Source of the DNA: a virus
Strand: one strand, 5' to 3'
IMG/VR virus record: IMGVR_UViG_3300010354_000705
Coordinates: 1 to 22,897 of that record
Length of the DNA stretch: 22,897 nt
Under the pieces are notes generated by a model that saw only the letters and a program-made list of their open reading frames with translations, ran no database searches and was not told the origin of the DNA. Within the stretch, counting starts at the first letter, position 1; each line of letters starts with the position of its first letter. Made by a program: the position numbers and the translations under genes. Positions 1 to 8,859 of this stretch are shown here, piece by piece.

Positions 1-3000
1 CAACATTGCACCGGCTGTGTCCGCTATCCATTGACGCGGTGCAGTCTGGTTGATGATTACACCACCATCAAAGAAGTATTTCCGATCTAGGCACCATTGC
101 GCAGCAGCCTGGAAGTTAGGCAGATTGATCAGATCATCCGTGATGTTTCCGGGCCCATACTTCGCATTGGTTAGACGGTCTAGCGCTAGGTCTGGCAGAA
201 GATGCGATGGCCCCTCGGCAAGGCTGTTAAGCAACCGGCGCACTACCGTTCCACCAGTTACATAGCCTGATAGCTGACTGAATTGCCGCCACTCAAACGC
301 TGATAAAGCATTGACACCAAACAACGCGATTCCGTTATACGTTGGCGCTGTAGCATTCTGCACGATCTCATTCACATACACGATCTCATGCTCTGGGGCA
401 TCGGTGCTAGCTTGAATTTCGTCGTAGACAAAAAACTCAGCTAGTTTGCCCCATGCGTCGGCGTAGTTGTTGTTTGAGTCAACATGCGGCAACCCCATAT
501 TGCCGCGTCGGGTTTGCTGCAGCCTGAACGTAGCTTCGCTCCGCGAAACCGCCCGGCCGTTAAAGGTAGCTTTTACTGTGCGGCCACCGGTTGTAGTCGT
601 AACCGTTTGCACGGTGCTCATACGGCTATCAATTACATACACAGTTCCATCGGTGATGACGTTCCTCACCTCCCAGCCGGTAAGTGGTTCAATTGTCCAT
701 TCCCATGAATCAAACGCAGGCCACTCGATCCGTAGATAGTTGAACATTGACTGCTGCTCAACACCCACAAAACCAAACACCTGTGTAAGCGGTGTAAATG
801 ACGCCTCTTGCTGCTTTTTATACAGCACCCGCACAAAAGAGTATCGCTCGCTAGTGCCCACCAGCTGACCGCTCTGGTAGTTATCGACCTTGACTGTATT
901 GCCGCGACGGATTACATCGCCTTCCTTATTCAGGCACGCCCGCCCATCAGCCTGGCTGAAAGTGAGTGTGCCACGAAAGCGAAGAATCCCATTGAACCGA
1001 ATCCCCATGCTTGAGCGAATGCCCAGCTCTACGATCCTGCACTCTCGGGTGGTGGCACCATGCGCCATTGCCACACGCATGATATGCGGGCCGTTGGTGG
1101 CTGTCTGCCGTGTTGGGCTTACCGTCAGACCGTCTTGATTGAGGATTGCATCTGTTGCCCTAGCTGCAGCACCAGCTCGAACCACTCTGAATGTGGCCTC
1201 GATTGACTGGCCACTGTTTGCTTCCTCAAGGTCTACATCAGAGCGGAAAACCTCATCCGTTGGTGAACGCCCAGTACAAACGGCTAAAGCTGATCCGATT
1301 TTGTAAAGCTCACCAACAATAATTGCATCGTCCCATGCTCGCTGCCTATTGGCGATGGATGATGCCGCATCGTCGGCGGTTTCGCTATATTCGTCTGAGT
1401 CGTTATACTTAAACACCATAGTGGCCCGCAACCGTGGCGGGCCTGTAAGCGCTGTAACCGGCCCTGAGCCATCAGCTACAGCTAGGTCATAATCGCGCTG
1501 TGTGAATTGCGACAGGCTAAGAGCCGTGGTAACGGTGATGCTGCGATTGCCAGATTCGTCTAGCGTCACATCTGTAACAAGCCCGTCCCCGTTCTTTGTT
1601 TGACTGAGGCTGTAATCAAGACTTGGCCCGGATCCACTGCTGCTAGCAAGATAGCTATCAACACTGCGCGTCGTGATTGTTAAGCTGTACCGGCGCCTAA
1701 TCTCTAGGTCACGGTCTTCGTTCTTGGCTACAATCCAATACCGGATGCTGATAACGCCATCGTCTGTATTGGTGATGACATCTTCAATGTCAGACAGATC
1801 AACGGTAACCTGTGCCGAAACCGTGCGATTTACTGCGTCAACAGTGGTTGAGCCAAACGACAACGCATTAAGCAGCTGGCTCAATGTGACTGATAGCTTG
1901 GGGCCGAAATTTGACGCGCCGCCTTCAACCACTCCGCGAGGATAGATATTGTCATAATCTCTCACCTCTGCGGTAATGATCCAATTGTCATCGTTAGCGA
2001 CAGTGCCCGTAAACTCAGTCTCGAAATCACTACCGCGCAGCAGCTTGTAAGTAATTAGATCACCAACTGCATAGCTTACCGCTCCAGAGCTGGCGCCTAC
2101 AATTCCCGATCGTGTAGAAAAAAATGCAGTCAGCTTGGCACGCTGCGCCTGCACAACCTCATCCAAGTCGCAAGCTATAATCCCGTCGCCCTCATCGCCT
2201 GTAGGCTTCAGACGTGCTGTAACACCAGGCCTTACAGTCGGATTCAGCTTGAATCCAAGGTTGTTTCCTATCGGGCTGTAAACACCAAACGTCGTAGAAG
2301 TAGACGGCTTGACCGCTGCGCTGAAATCTGATGCCCATGCATTATTAACTGACTGCAGCTGGAATACATCAGCGCCGCCAGCGTTCGCAGCATTGCCAGG
2401 ATCTGCATTTGCAGCACGCCCAACAATTCGATTCACGCCAGTAATCCGCCCGCCATTATCGCGGTAGTAAATCGTGATCCTGCTGCCGATCTCATTCGCC
2501 TGGCTGGCGCCAAGGTCATACACCCCGATGCTGTTATCACCAATCGCAAAGCCTTGCGGGTCAATGCTTGCTACCCTGCCTTCTGCCAGCATGAAGACAG
2601 CGCGGAGCATTTGGCTGCCGCCTAAACTCCATATCTGTGACCACAGCAACGTAGCGTTTACGCGCACGCCGCCATAGGTGACACCGTTAATCGTTTCCCG
2701 ATTGGCATATACAACAGGGATCGGCTCACCCAGGCTTGCGACCTGTTGAACTGCATCGAAGCCAACACGCGGCGCAAACGCCTGCAGGCTGGTCTGTGAT
2801 TCACCAACACGGTTACGAGTGCGCAGCTGAGCCGGCCTAGCCTGGCTGGCTGACGGAGCGAGCAGCGCACCAATCAGCTGGAGGCCAATCGCAATGACAA
2901 TCTGAATAGCAATGGATACCGGATCAATGCCAGCAACCACCGCAGGCCTAGGCGCTGCGGCAGCACGCTTACGCACCTCATCGCGCCAAAACTCAAACTG

Positions 3001-3051
3001 CTCATCAGTAAGACCTAGCAGCTCGGCTAGGTACCGATCAGATGGCAGCAT
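1..3051 (-). CDS. J-like tail tip / host-specificity protein, C-terminus beyond window
   Basis: The frame is open for 1017 codons from ATG at 3051 to base 1, so this is the N-terminal part of a larger protein. In the lambda group, J forms the central tail tip, closes the tube and contacts the receptor. Residues about 43-66 (PVSIAIQIVIAIGLQLIGAL) are strongly hydrophobic, as is common near the N-terminus of J-type proteins. The stretch GEPIPVVYANRETINGV at about residue 110 matches the usual hub motif. Near residue 960, LPDLALDRLTNAKYG followed by AAQWCLDRKYFFDGG looks like the J hub core. The start overlaps the NlpC-like gene by 14 nt, matching the lambda order K-I-J, although I see no separate gpI. 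The receptor-binding C-terminus cannot be judged here. J-like identity rests on size, position and motifs. Confidence 0.8.
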   Translation of the reverse strand, partial: MLPSDRYLAELLGLTDEQFEFWRDEVRKRAAAAPRPAVVAGIDPVSIAIQIVIAIGLQLIGALLAPSASQARPAQLRTRNRVGESQTSLQAFAPRVGFDAVQQVASLGEPIPVVYANRETINGVTYGGVRVNATLLWSQIWSLGGSQMLRAVFMLAEGRVASIDPQGFAIGDNSIGVYDLGASQANEIGSRITIYYRDNGGRITGVNRIVGRAANADPGNAANAGGADVFQLQSVNNAWASDFSAAVKPSTSTTFGVYSPIGNNLGFKLNPTVRPGVTARLKPTGDEGDGIIACDLDEVVQAQRAKLTAFFSTRSGIVGASSGAVSYAVGDLITYKLLRGSDFETEFTGTVANDDNWIITAEVRDYDNIYPRGVVEGGASNFGPKLSVTLSQLLNALSFGSTTVDAVNRTVSAQVTVDLSDIEDVITNTDDGVISIRYWIVAKNEDRDLEIRRRYSLTITTRSVDSYLASSSGSGPSLDYSLSQTKNGDGLVTDVTLDESGNRSITVTTALSLSQFTQRDYDLAVADGSGPVTALTGPPRLRATMVFKYNDSDEYSETADDAASSIANRQRAWDDAIIVGELYKIGSALAVCTGRSPTDEVFRSDVDLEEANSGQSIEATFRVVRAGAAARATDAILNQDGLTVSPTRQTATNGPHIMRVAMAHGATTRECRIVELGIRSSMGIRFNGILRFRGTLTFSQADGRACLNKEGDVIRRGNTVKVDNYQSGQLVGTSERYSFVRVLYKKQQEASFTPLTQVFGFVGVEQQSMFNYLRIEWPAFDSWEWTIEPLTGWEVRNVITDGTVYVIDSRMSTVQTVTTTTGGRTVKATFNGRAVSRSEATFRLQQTRRGNMGLPHVDSNNNYADAWGKLAEFFVYDEIQASTDAPEHEIVYVNEIVQNATAPTYNGIALFGVNALSAFEWRQFSQLSGYVTGGTVVRRLLNSLAEGPSHLLPDLALDRLTNAKYGPGNITDDLINLPNFQAAAQWCLDRKYFFDGGVIINQTAPRQWIADTAGAML

Positions 3052-3442
3052 CCCTAGGCCTCCAATACTGCAGCGGGCCCATCAATCGCTCGGTAGTGTC
3101 CATCGGCAGCCACTGCGCACCCCGCCGATGGTGAACAATCAACACGCCGTCATCAACCACCACACCAACACCTAAACCTGATGGCTGGTTGTGAATTACC
3201 AGCGCGTATGGTTCCAGTCTGCAGGGAACCATCAAACGATTCCATTCCATCAGCAGCTGATCCCACTCACCAGCAGCTGCCATGGTGAACCACTCTGGCC
3301 TTAGTGCAGGCATTGCCAGGCCTGCAGACTGGCGCACCTTCGCCGCCATCACTAGGCAGTCGATCCCTGCTCCATCATCTGGATCGGCGCCGATGATATG
3401 CGGGAGCTTGGCATTGACCCAGCGGAGCCAGTTAGCCATCAC
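3038..3442 (-). CDS. NlpC/P60-like tail tip protein (gpK-like), probably degenerate
   Basis: This 134-residue protein sits between an L-like minor tail gene (4-nt ATGA overlap) and the J-like gene, the slot of lambda gpK. GIDCLVMAAKV places a Cys at residue 29, where the NlpC/P60 nucleophile lies. GVGVVVDDGVLIVHH at about 91-105 matches the second core motif (usually HVGxYxxDGxxxHA). In that motif the residue expected to be the catalytic His is Gly91; the nearby pair H104-H105 corresponds to the later non-catalytic position. The protein is short and lacks the Mov34/JAB half found in full-length gpK. It may be a structural remnant of the peptidase or use another His (for example H84 in VIHNQ). 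The alternative ATG at codon 2 would make no practical difference. The family call is from motif reading only. Confidence 0.55.
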   Translation of the reverse strand: MMANWLRWVNAKLPHIIGADPDDGAGIDCLVMAAKVRQSAGLAMPALRPEWFTMAAAGEWDQLLMEWNRLMVPCRLEPYALVIHNQPSGLGVGVVVDDGVLIVHHRRGAQWLPMDTTERLMGPLQYWRPRDAAI

Positions 3443-3906
3443 TGCAACGTTAGGTTGCCACTGGTTGGCAATGCACCAACCAACGACTGACTCAGCGCAC
3501 GCCCTCCAGGTCTACGCACCGCATCAAGTGGGCTCGCTAACTGCAGCGTCACAAATGACTGGCTGGTGTCATGCTGCACCTGTCGTGATGACCAATACTC
3601 GACCAACAGCAGTGGGCCTAGGGATAGGTCCGAGCGATTGACCTTCACTGAGCGGACTTCCATCAGCCACTCATTGGCAGATGCCTCGGCAAATACATTC
3701 AGGGTCAGTTCGGACACGGGGGCGCCGATTGCAGCCTCTGATCGATCGCCGCCACGGGTGCTGCTATTGGTCGCTACAGCAACTGGCCTGTATGGATACT
3801 CCACGCCGTTGTGAGTGATCGTCTCACCGATAAAGAAGTTCTGGCCCAGCCAGTTGGTGTACGTGCCATTACGACGTTTGAAGCGTATGAAGCTACAGAT
3901 CTCCAT
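3439..3906 (-). CDS. Minor tail protein, gpL/DUF2163-like position
   Basis: This 155-residue protein is encoded directly after the tape measure gene with a 1-nt overlap, and before the NlpC-like gene with a 4-nt overlap. In lambda-type tails this slot holds gpM and gpL, which build the tail tip around the tape measure C-terminus. The phrases VEYPYRPVAVATN and VSELTLNVFAE, and a central LLLVEYWSSRQ region, suggest a beta-rich baseplate-hub-like fold. The end, LDAVRRPGGRALSQSL, resembles the stretch in L/DUF2163 proteins that normally leads into conserved cysteines. Here no cysteine follows, and the only Cys is residue 4, so a metal cluster like that proposed for lambda gpL is unlikely. The function is inferred mainly from position. 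Confidence 0.5.
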   Translation of the reverse strand: MEICSFIRFKRRNGTYTNWLGQNFFIGETITHNGVEYPYRPVAVATNSSTRGGDRSEAAIGAPVSELTLNVFAEASANEWLMEVRSVKVNRSDLSLGPLLLVEYWSSRQVQHDTSQSFVTLQLASPLDAVRRPGGRALSQSLVGALPTSGNLTLQ

Positions 3907-6851
3907 CAGCTGAGGCCTATGGCGCGGCGTGCGGTTGGGTTGTTTTTCAGTCTGCGTTGCGCGAGCTCAGCGCCACGGCTGGCGGATTCACGGCCAATCC
4001 GCTCGGCTTCGTCACGGGTCACAAAATCCATCTCGCCGATGCGGACGGTTTCAAACTTCACGTCGATAACGGCAGAACCACCACCACCACCAGCAGCGGA
4101 GCCAGCATCGCCACCACGCTTGAATGGCACTGCTAGGCCTTCCATTCCACGCTGGAACGGCACTGATAGATTGCCGCCGCTCGTGCTGGTGTTGCCACGA
4201 TCAAACGGCACGCTTAGGCCGCGCAGGCTAGCGTTATTGAGCGCCTCAATTGCAGCGGTGGCCTCAGCAGGGATGATCCGCCCGGCTTGATACGGCACAA
4301 ACAATTCAGGCCCATTCTCGCCAACTGGGTAGGGTTGTCCGGCGGCGACCGGTCCGCCAAGAGCGCGGCCAAAGAAACCACTAACGTCAGGGTTGATTGG
4401 ACCAATGCTGGGCAGCGAATCAACCGGCGTGAAATTTGCGCCAGGTGTGTTACCTAAGGCAAATGCCTTTGCAATACCGATTGCTATGTACTGCGCGATC
4501 ATCCGTTGCGCAGTTTCAAGCAACGCATCAGCAACGCTATTTAGGAACTCTACAAAGACTTCCTCGGCCGACTTCGTACCAGCCACCATCTCTGCCACGC
4601 CCCTAGTGGCCAGGGTTGCGGCAGCATCAGCAGCAGCACCAATCGCTGGGTACTTATCCAGCACCGCTTGCAATGCTGCTTCCTGCTCCTCCAGCTCGTT
4701 ATACACCGTAGGCATAGCTGCCTGTTTGGTAATCTCCATCATCAACCTGGCGCGTTCTTCGTAGATCGCGTTTAGGTCGCGTTCACGCTCAACCAGAGCA
4801 ATACGACTTGCTAGCGTTTCATTTGCGTTAATGAGCGTAATCTCGTCAGCGCTCTTGGCATTCTCTTTCAACTCGGCATACTGCCTAGTGATTTCGGCCT
4901 GTTCCTTCTCGTACTCAAGGATTCGTTTCTTAGCCGGATCGGTCTCCTGCAGAATCGCCAGCTGATCTTTAAGAGCAGCGTTCTGCGCGTCGGCAGCCTT
5001 GAGCTGCTGCTGTATTTGCTCTGTGGCCTGCTGTTGAGCCTGCAGCCCCTCCACCTGCAGCTCGGCCAAACCTTCACCACCACCAGCAAACTGCTGGTAT
5101 CTAGCCAGAACACGGCCGGGATACTCCCTCGATTCTCGGCTGTTGCCGCCAGGTGTCCGCATCTGGGCGCCGGGGCCTTGGTTGTAGGCACGCAGACCGC
5201 CCTCAAGGCCGAACCGGCTGATCTGCTGCCGCAGATACCGCGCTCCACCCATCAGGTTCTGCATGGGGTCGTATGGGTTGACGCCAAGCTCTCGTGCAGT
5301 ACCAGGCATCAGCTGGGCCAGGCCGATAGCGCCAGAACGGCTGACCGCTCGCTGGTTGAAATTCGACTCCTGCGCAACCAGCGCGGCGAACAATGCCGGG
5401 TCGAGGCCGTTAGCCCGTGCTGCAGCGATAATTTGCCGGCCAAAAGGGCGCGAGGCGATCCGATCCTCTGCTGATACCTGACGGGTGCTACCGGTACTCC
5501 CAGCTGTCGCAGCTGCAGCGCCAACAGCACGTCGCCGTGCAGCCTCTCGCTCACCAGCGGCAGCATCTCGCGCCTGTTGCTGAATGGCCGATACACCACT
5601 AGGCGCGGTGGTCCGCTGCTGTTGAAATTGACGAAACAGCTGCTCTTCACGCTGACGGAAAAATGTCTGCCGACCACCAAAATCAAGGAATCCAAAAGGC
5701 CTAGCATTCGTATCTCGTTCGGCCTGTTGACGAGCCCTCAAACGATCTTGAATCGCCTGCTGGGACCCTTGATTTCCACTGAACGCACTAAATGTTTGAT
5801 TGGCAGACTGCAGAGCTGCTGTTACAGCGTTAATTGCCGTGACGGTTGCAGGTCCGAATACACGCGCAAGAGTAATGCCTAGGTTTTCACCTGCAACTCT
5901 TAAATCAACAAGCGCCTGCCTTCCCGTTTTGAATTGATCGTTTAGCTTGCCTAACTGAGTATCATTTAGGCGATTGAGCGCACTTAATACAATGTCTGTC
6001 GTGATTTTGCCTTCTGCACCAAGATTCTTTAGCTCGCCAATCGTTACGCCCATCTCCTGAGCAATAGCTTGTGCCACCAGCGGAGCTTGCTCCCTGATAG
6101 ATCGCAATTCTTCGCCTTGCAGAACGCCAGACGACAACGCCTGTTTAAGCTGCACCAATGCAGCACTTGTTTCTTGTGCTGTTGCACCGCTATTCCTTGC
6201 GGCAGCCGAAAAACCAATAAATGCTTTCTCAATCTCTTCTAGCGTTACCCCAGTTGGGCGCAATGAGGCAAACAAACCAGCAAAGCTTTCTTGAGCTTCA
6301 ATATTGCTAATTCGCAGCGTCCTAGCGATTCGCTCCGTAGCGGCTTGCGCTTCGTTGTACTCTCCAAACTCATTTGTTAGTGCTCTCAACCTTACCTGAG
6401 CACTTTCAGCGTTAAGGCCAACTTGAAATGCTCCAGCTGCTACCGTTCCGGCTTGGGCGGTAAGTGCCCCAGCAATGCCGCCTGCAGCCCCTGCCAGTAA
6501 GGCATTACGGGCAGAAAGCCCGCCGCCTGATCGAGCGGTGCTGTCAAGCCCTTTTAGACGTGCCTCCAGCCGTTGAATCTCAGCCCCATACCGCTGAAAC
6601 TCCCTGCTGCCGATCTTCGCCTGTTCCTGCAGCCCACGAAACGCCGCAACGCTGCTACGAATCCCAGCAATCGTGCTGTCATTAGCTCGGGCAAACTGAA
6701 CCGTTGCAGATCGCAGCGCTCCAATCTCTTTTGCAGAGGTCTGACTACCCTTAGCCAGATCTTGCAAAGACCGCTTCACACGGTCGATATTCCCGCCGCC
6801 CTTCACCTCAGCCGATAGCCGGATTGCGGTATCCAGGCTCATCCGGGCCAT
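3906..6851 (-). CDS. Tail tape measure protein with lytic transglycosylase (SLT) domain
   Basis: This 981-residue protein sets tail length and travels through the tail at DNA entry. Residues 1-110 are helical and charged, typical of a tape measure start. Residues 112-140 are Gly/Ala-rich and membrane-like. Residues about 140-330 match the lambda-type tape measure N-terminal domain ([32 protein letters not shown]). Residues about 455-590 form a Slt domain with catalytic Glu495 in VAQESNFN, then [10 protein letters not shown] at 510-519 and AYNQGP at 555-560. This domain should cut peptidoglycan glycan strands during entry. Residues 595-710 are coiled coil. [12 protein letters not shown] (about 842-853) is the common C-terminal tape measure motif, followed by three VPFxRG repeats. 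The gene starts 29 nt after the GT frame ends. ATG 6851 has only a weak Shine-Dalgarno (GATAAG), and codon 4 is another ATG. Confidence 0.94.
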   Translation of the reverse strand: MARMSLDTAIRLSAEVKGGGNIDRVKRSLQDLAKGSQTSAKEIGALRSATVQFARANDSTIAGIRSSVAAFRGLQEQAKIGSREFQRYGAEIQRLEARLKGLDSTARSGGGLSARNALLAGAAGGIAGALTAQAGTVAAGAFQVGLNAESAQVRLRALTNEFGEYNEAQAATERIARTLRISNIEAQESFAGLFASLRPTGVTLEEIEKAFIGFSAAARNSGATAQETSAALVQLKQALSSGVLQGEELRSIREQAPLVAQAIAQEMGVTIGELKNLGAEGKITTDIVLSALNRLNDTQLGKLNDQFKTGRQALVDLRVAGENLGITLARVFGPATVTAINAVTAALQSANQTFSAFSGNQGSQQAIQDRLRARQQAERDTNARPFGFLDFGGRQTFFRQREEQLFRQFQQQRTTAPSGVSAIQQQARDAAAGEREAARRRAVGAAAATAGSTGSTRQVSAEDRIASRPFGRQIIAAARANGLDPALFAALVAQESNFNQRAVSRSGAIGLAQLMPGTARELGVNPYDPMQNLMGGARYLRQQISRFGLEGGLRAYNQGPGAQMRTPGGNSRESREYPGRVLARYQQFAGGGEGLAELQVEGLQAQQQATEQIQQQLKAADAQNAALKDQLAILQETDPAKKRILEYEKEQAEITRQYAELKENAKSADEITLINANETLASRIALVERERDLNAIYEERARLMMEITKQAAMPTVYNELEEQEAALQAVLDKYPAIGAAADAAATLATRGVAEMVAGTKSAEEVFVEFLNSVADALLETAQRMIAQYIAIGIAKAFALGNTPGANFTPVDSLPSIGPINPDVSGFFGRALGGPVAAGQPYPVGENGPELFVPYQAGRIIPAEATAAIEALNNASLRGLSVPFDRGNTSTSGGNLSVPFQRGMEGLAVPFKRGGDAGSAAGGGGGSAVIDVKFETVRIGEMDFVTRDEAERIGRESASRGAELAQRRLKNNPTARRAIGLS
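4113..4217 (-). repeat. Three L[SA]VPFxRG peptide repeats in the tape measure C-terminus
   Basis: Residues 879-886 (LSVPFDRG), 895-902 (LSVPFQRG) and 906-913 (LAVPFKRG) repeat one octapeptide at spacings of 16 and 11 residues, just before a poly-Gly stretch. Only the variable position changes (Asp, Gln, Lys). The part of the tape measure nearest the tail tip is usually bound by tip proteins, so these could be docking points. That role is inference. Confidence 0.75.
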
Positions 6852-6880
6852 GCTTATCTGATCAACAGTCCTATCTCAGA

Positions 6881-7222
6881 CTACCCACGCATACCCTGCA
6901 GAAATTCACTCTCCATCAACCTCAGATCCTCCAGAATCCACACCCGATCACCACGCTTCACACCCTCATCCTTTGCACACTCAATGAACACACCATAATC
7001 TAAACCTATCGGCCCGTTCATACCCGTCCGCCACTGCGTCTGCAGCTTCAGGAACCACACCACAGGCTGTAGGTTCTCCGGCAGGATCCCGAACGTCGCC
7101 GGCTTGGCCTCTACCTCAGGCACCGCCAAACCGAACACTGCCGCAGCATCTGCAGCGTCCTTGCCGTCGTCAGGCCTCTCATTCTTTGCGGCAGCGGCTA
7201 TAAACCGCGCCGCATCGATCAG
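6881..7222 (-). CDS. Tail assembly chaperone T domain (DUF1799-like), expressed as G-T frameshift fusion
   Basis: This frame carries the T part of the tail assembly chaperone. Residues such as FLKLQTQWRTG and GPIGLDYGVFIE match DUF1799, the family found in the gpT position. The frame is open without a stop upstream of its first possible start (GTG 7138), back to the slippery heptamer at 7222-7228 in gene G. Ribosomes slipping -1 there would add 113 residues to the 148 of G, giving a 261-residue GT protein encoded by 7665-6881. In lambda, G and GT coat the tape measure and recruit tube subunits, and their ratio matters. The 28 residues between the slip site and the GTG are Ala/Asp/Lys-rich, a plausible linker. 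Initiation at GTG 7138 would give a free 85-residue T but has no evident ribosome site. Confidence 0.88.
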   Translation of the reverse strand: MIDAARFIAAAAKNERPDDGKDAADAAAVFGLAVPEVEAKPATFGILPENLQPVVWFLKLQTQWRTGMNGPIGLDYGVFIECAKDEGVKRGDRVWILEDLRLMESEFLQGMRG

Positions 7223-7228
7223 TTTTTT
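7188..7228 (-). promoter_or_regulatory. Programmed -1 ribosomal frameshift signal (slippery A AAA AAC plus hairpin)
   Basis: Read on the minus strand, the end of gene G is GCA AAA AAC TGA, which places the canonical heptamer A AAA AAC at 7228-7222 in the zero frame, one codon before the stop. An 8-nt spacer (7221-7214) is followed by a hairpin at 7213-7188. Its 5' arm GCGGCGCGG pairs with CCGC-T-GCCGC through nine G-C pairs with one bulged T and a 7-nt loop. After a -1 slip the frame continues straight into the DUF1799-like T domain. Heptamer, spacer and stem all fit the standard -1 signal. Confidence 0.92.
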
Positions 7229-7665
7229 GCCCGGAATCCTCCAGCCTTCGCTGCAGACTTCTCACTCGGCTGGCCCAGGCTGTCAAACCACGCATTCAGA
7301 ATCGCAGCAGCAGCACCCTGCACACGGTACATCTGCCGCTTACTGGCATCATTAAACTCCACCTCCCCACCCTTGGCATCAGCGACCTTCGCCCAGCCAC
7401 ACAGCACCGCATCGCACAGCTCACGGGTTTCATCACCCATCTCGCTAATACCATCGGCCTCATCATCGCCAAACCCATCCACTGCAGCCAAAACCCGCCG
7501 CATCTTTACCACGTTGTTGATATGCCGCTGCCTCAACTCCTCAACCTCCTCCTGCGGAAGCCGCAGAAACTCAGCATCAAACGTAAACGTTTTCTTGCTC
7601 CCATTAGCCGGCAGCTCAATGCTTACCGGCCACAGATACGAATCAGACTGATCGAGTACAAACAT
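7219..7665 (-). CDS. Tail assembly chaperone G
   Basis: This 148-residue protein follows the tail tube gene and precedes the tape measure gene, the position of lambda gpG. The N-terminal part (SDSYLWPVSIELPANGSKK, then FTFDAEFLRLP) has the mixed beta start seen in such chaperones and is followed by a charged helical region (QEEVEELRQRHINNV) and a helical C-terminal half. It should bind the tape measure in the cytoplasm and help polymerise the tube. The gene ends in the frameshift site, so a fraction of product would carry the T extension. It starts 6 nt after the tube gene stop with no clear Shine-Dalgarno, suggesting translational coupling. Identity rests on position, size and the downstream frameshift architecture more than on sequence motifs. 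Confidence 0.85.
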   Translation of the reverse strand: MFVLDQSDSYLWPVSIELPANGSKKTFTFDAEFLRLPQEEVEELRQRHINNVVKMRRVLAAVDGFGDDEADGISEMGDETRELCDAVLCGWAKVADAKGGEVEFNDASKRQMYRVQGAAAAILNAWFDSLGQPSEKSAAKAGGFRAKN

Positions 7666-7671
7666 GATTGA

Positions 7672-8859
7672 TCAGAAGAAAATCAGGCGGGTTTCGTCGT
7701 TCTGAGTCTTGGGCAGTGCCGTAAACGGAATCTGCAGCATATCGATACCATCCGAGTCGCTGAAACTCAGATCACCACTGATTGCACACTTCGGTGCAAA
7801 GAAAATCGAACTTTCCGCAGCTACAGTGCCTTGCTGCACAACAAACGGGCCATCGCTGGCACCGCTGTTATCAGCCGCAGCGGTAAAGTAGTTCTTTGTT
7901 CCAACCGGCGGGTTTTCGATCGTCAGCGTGCCATTCGGGTTTGGGCGATCGGTGATCCGTGCAGTAGGGCTGCAGCCGATCAAACTACGGAACGTCGTAG
8001 TCAGACCCCAATCAAACGTAAAACCTTCACTGCAGGGACCATAACCCTGGAATCGCAGCGCACGGGTATGGCGCGGCGTAACAGGCAACGGCTCAGACTG
8101 TCCGCCATACGTAAAGCTTTCAGAACCCCTAGCAGTCGGCGGCACATAACGACCGACACCCGTGATCGTAATCGTCCCGTACTGATTCAACGGCCCATTA
8201 AGCGCTGGGCTGCCACGGAATCCCTCAATACGATGCACGTTCTGATCTTTCACTGCAACCAACGTGCAGCTAGAACCATTCCCAAACGTGCTAATCGGCT
8301 GATACAGCGACAGCGCGGGGATTTTGTAAACACTGGTCTGATCAGCCGTAAAACCATCGGTGCTAGGCACCACGGTTACCTCTCGCGTGGTGCCGTTGTG
8401 CGCCACAATCACGCCCTTATTACCCGAACCCGTACCACTGGTGATCTCAATAGGAAATCCTAGATACGCATCACTAGCGGGATTGCTGCCGCCCAGATCA
8501 GCCAGTGTCACCGTATTGGTCCCACCAGCCGTAGCAGTGCCAGTGATCTCAGCAGCCGTGGTCAAATTCATCCCGGCCGCCAGCAGCAACGGCGAAAACC
8601 GTGGCGCAGTACCTGCTACGCCACTGCCACCCCACTCAAATGTAACTGTGACGGCAACGTGCTCATTCGTCAGTGGCTGACGATCCGCGCCAAGAAACCC
8701 CTTAATAATGTTCCGTTGAACACGGTCGCCCGTAATTGGGTTCACCTCCAGCGATGTGATCCTTACCGCATCGCTTGCACCGATACTCCCTACCGGCGTG
8801 CCATAGGCTCCCTCAGCTTTGGCCAGCAGGAAGCTGTTACGAATCAAAAGTGCAGTCAT
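7672..8859 (-). CDS. Major tail tube protein with inserted beta domain
   Basis: This 395-residue protein sits between the tail terminator region and the G/GT chaperones, the slot of lambda gpV. The beginning (RNSFLLAKAEGAYGTPV, then DAVRITSLEVNPI) and the end (FSDSDGIDMLQIPFTALP) are typical of siphophage tube proteins, which stack as hexamer rings forming the DNA conduit. Residues about 104-180 look like a separate beta module (GTNTVTLADLG, AYLGFPIEITSGTGSGNKG, TTREVTVVP). This resembles the ITSGTGAGQ-type modules I recall from other phage structural proteins; here it would plausibly decorate the tube surface. The ATG overlaps the stop of the 51-residue upstream gene by 1 nt (TGATG), indicating coupled translation. 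Confidence 0.83.
   Translation of the reverse strand: MTALLIRNSFLLAKAEGAYGTPVGSIGASDAVRITSLEVNPITGDRVQRNIIKGFLGADRQPLTNEHVAVTVTFEWGGSGVAGTAPRFSPLLLAAGMNLTTAAEITGTATAGGTNTVTLADLGGSNPASDAYLGFPIEITSGTGSGNKGVIVAHNGTTREVTVVPSTDGFTADQTSVYKIPALSLYQPISTFGNGSSCTLVAVKDQNVHRIEGFRGSPALNGPLNQYGTITITGVGRYVPPTARGSESFTYGGQSEPLPVTPRHTRALRFQGYGPCSEGFTFDWGLTTTFRSLIGCSPTARITDRPNPNGTLTIENPPVGTKNYFTAAADNSGASDGPFVVQQGTVAAESSIFFAPKCAISGDLSFSDSDGIDMLQIPFTALPKTQNDETRLIFF

Noticed and set aside
6881-7138. Independent GTG-started T protein of 85 residues
   Set aside because: No ribosome site is visible at 7138, and the frame is open back to a complete frameshift signal, so the G-T fusion is the better explanation.
7831-8463. 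Plus-strand open frame of 210 codons
   Set aside because: It lies wholly inside the tail tube gene on the other strand, its product is Arg/Ile/Thr-rich without recognisable motifs, and all supported genes are on the minus strand. The same applies to other plus-strand frames such as 3811-4290, 5016-5474 and 17563-18117.
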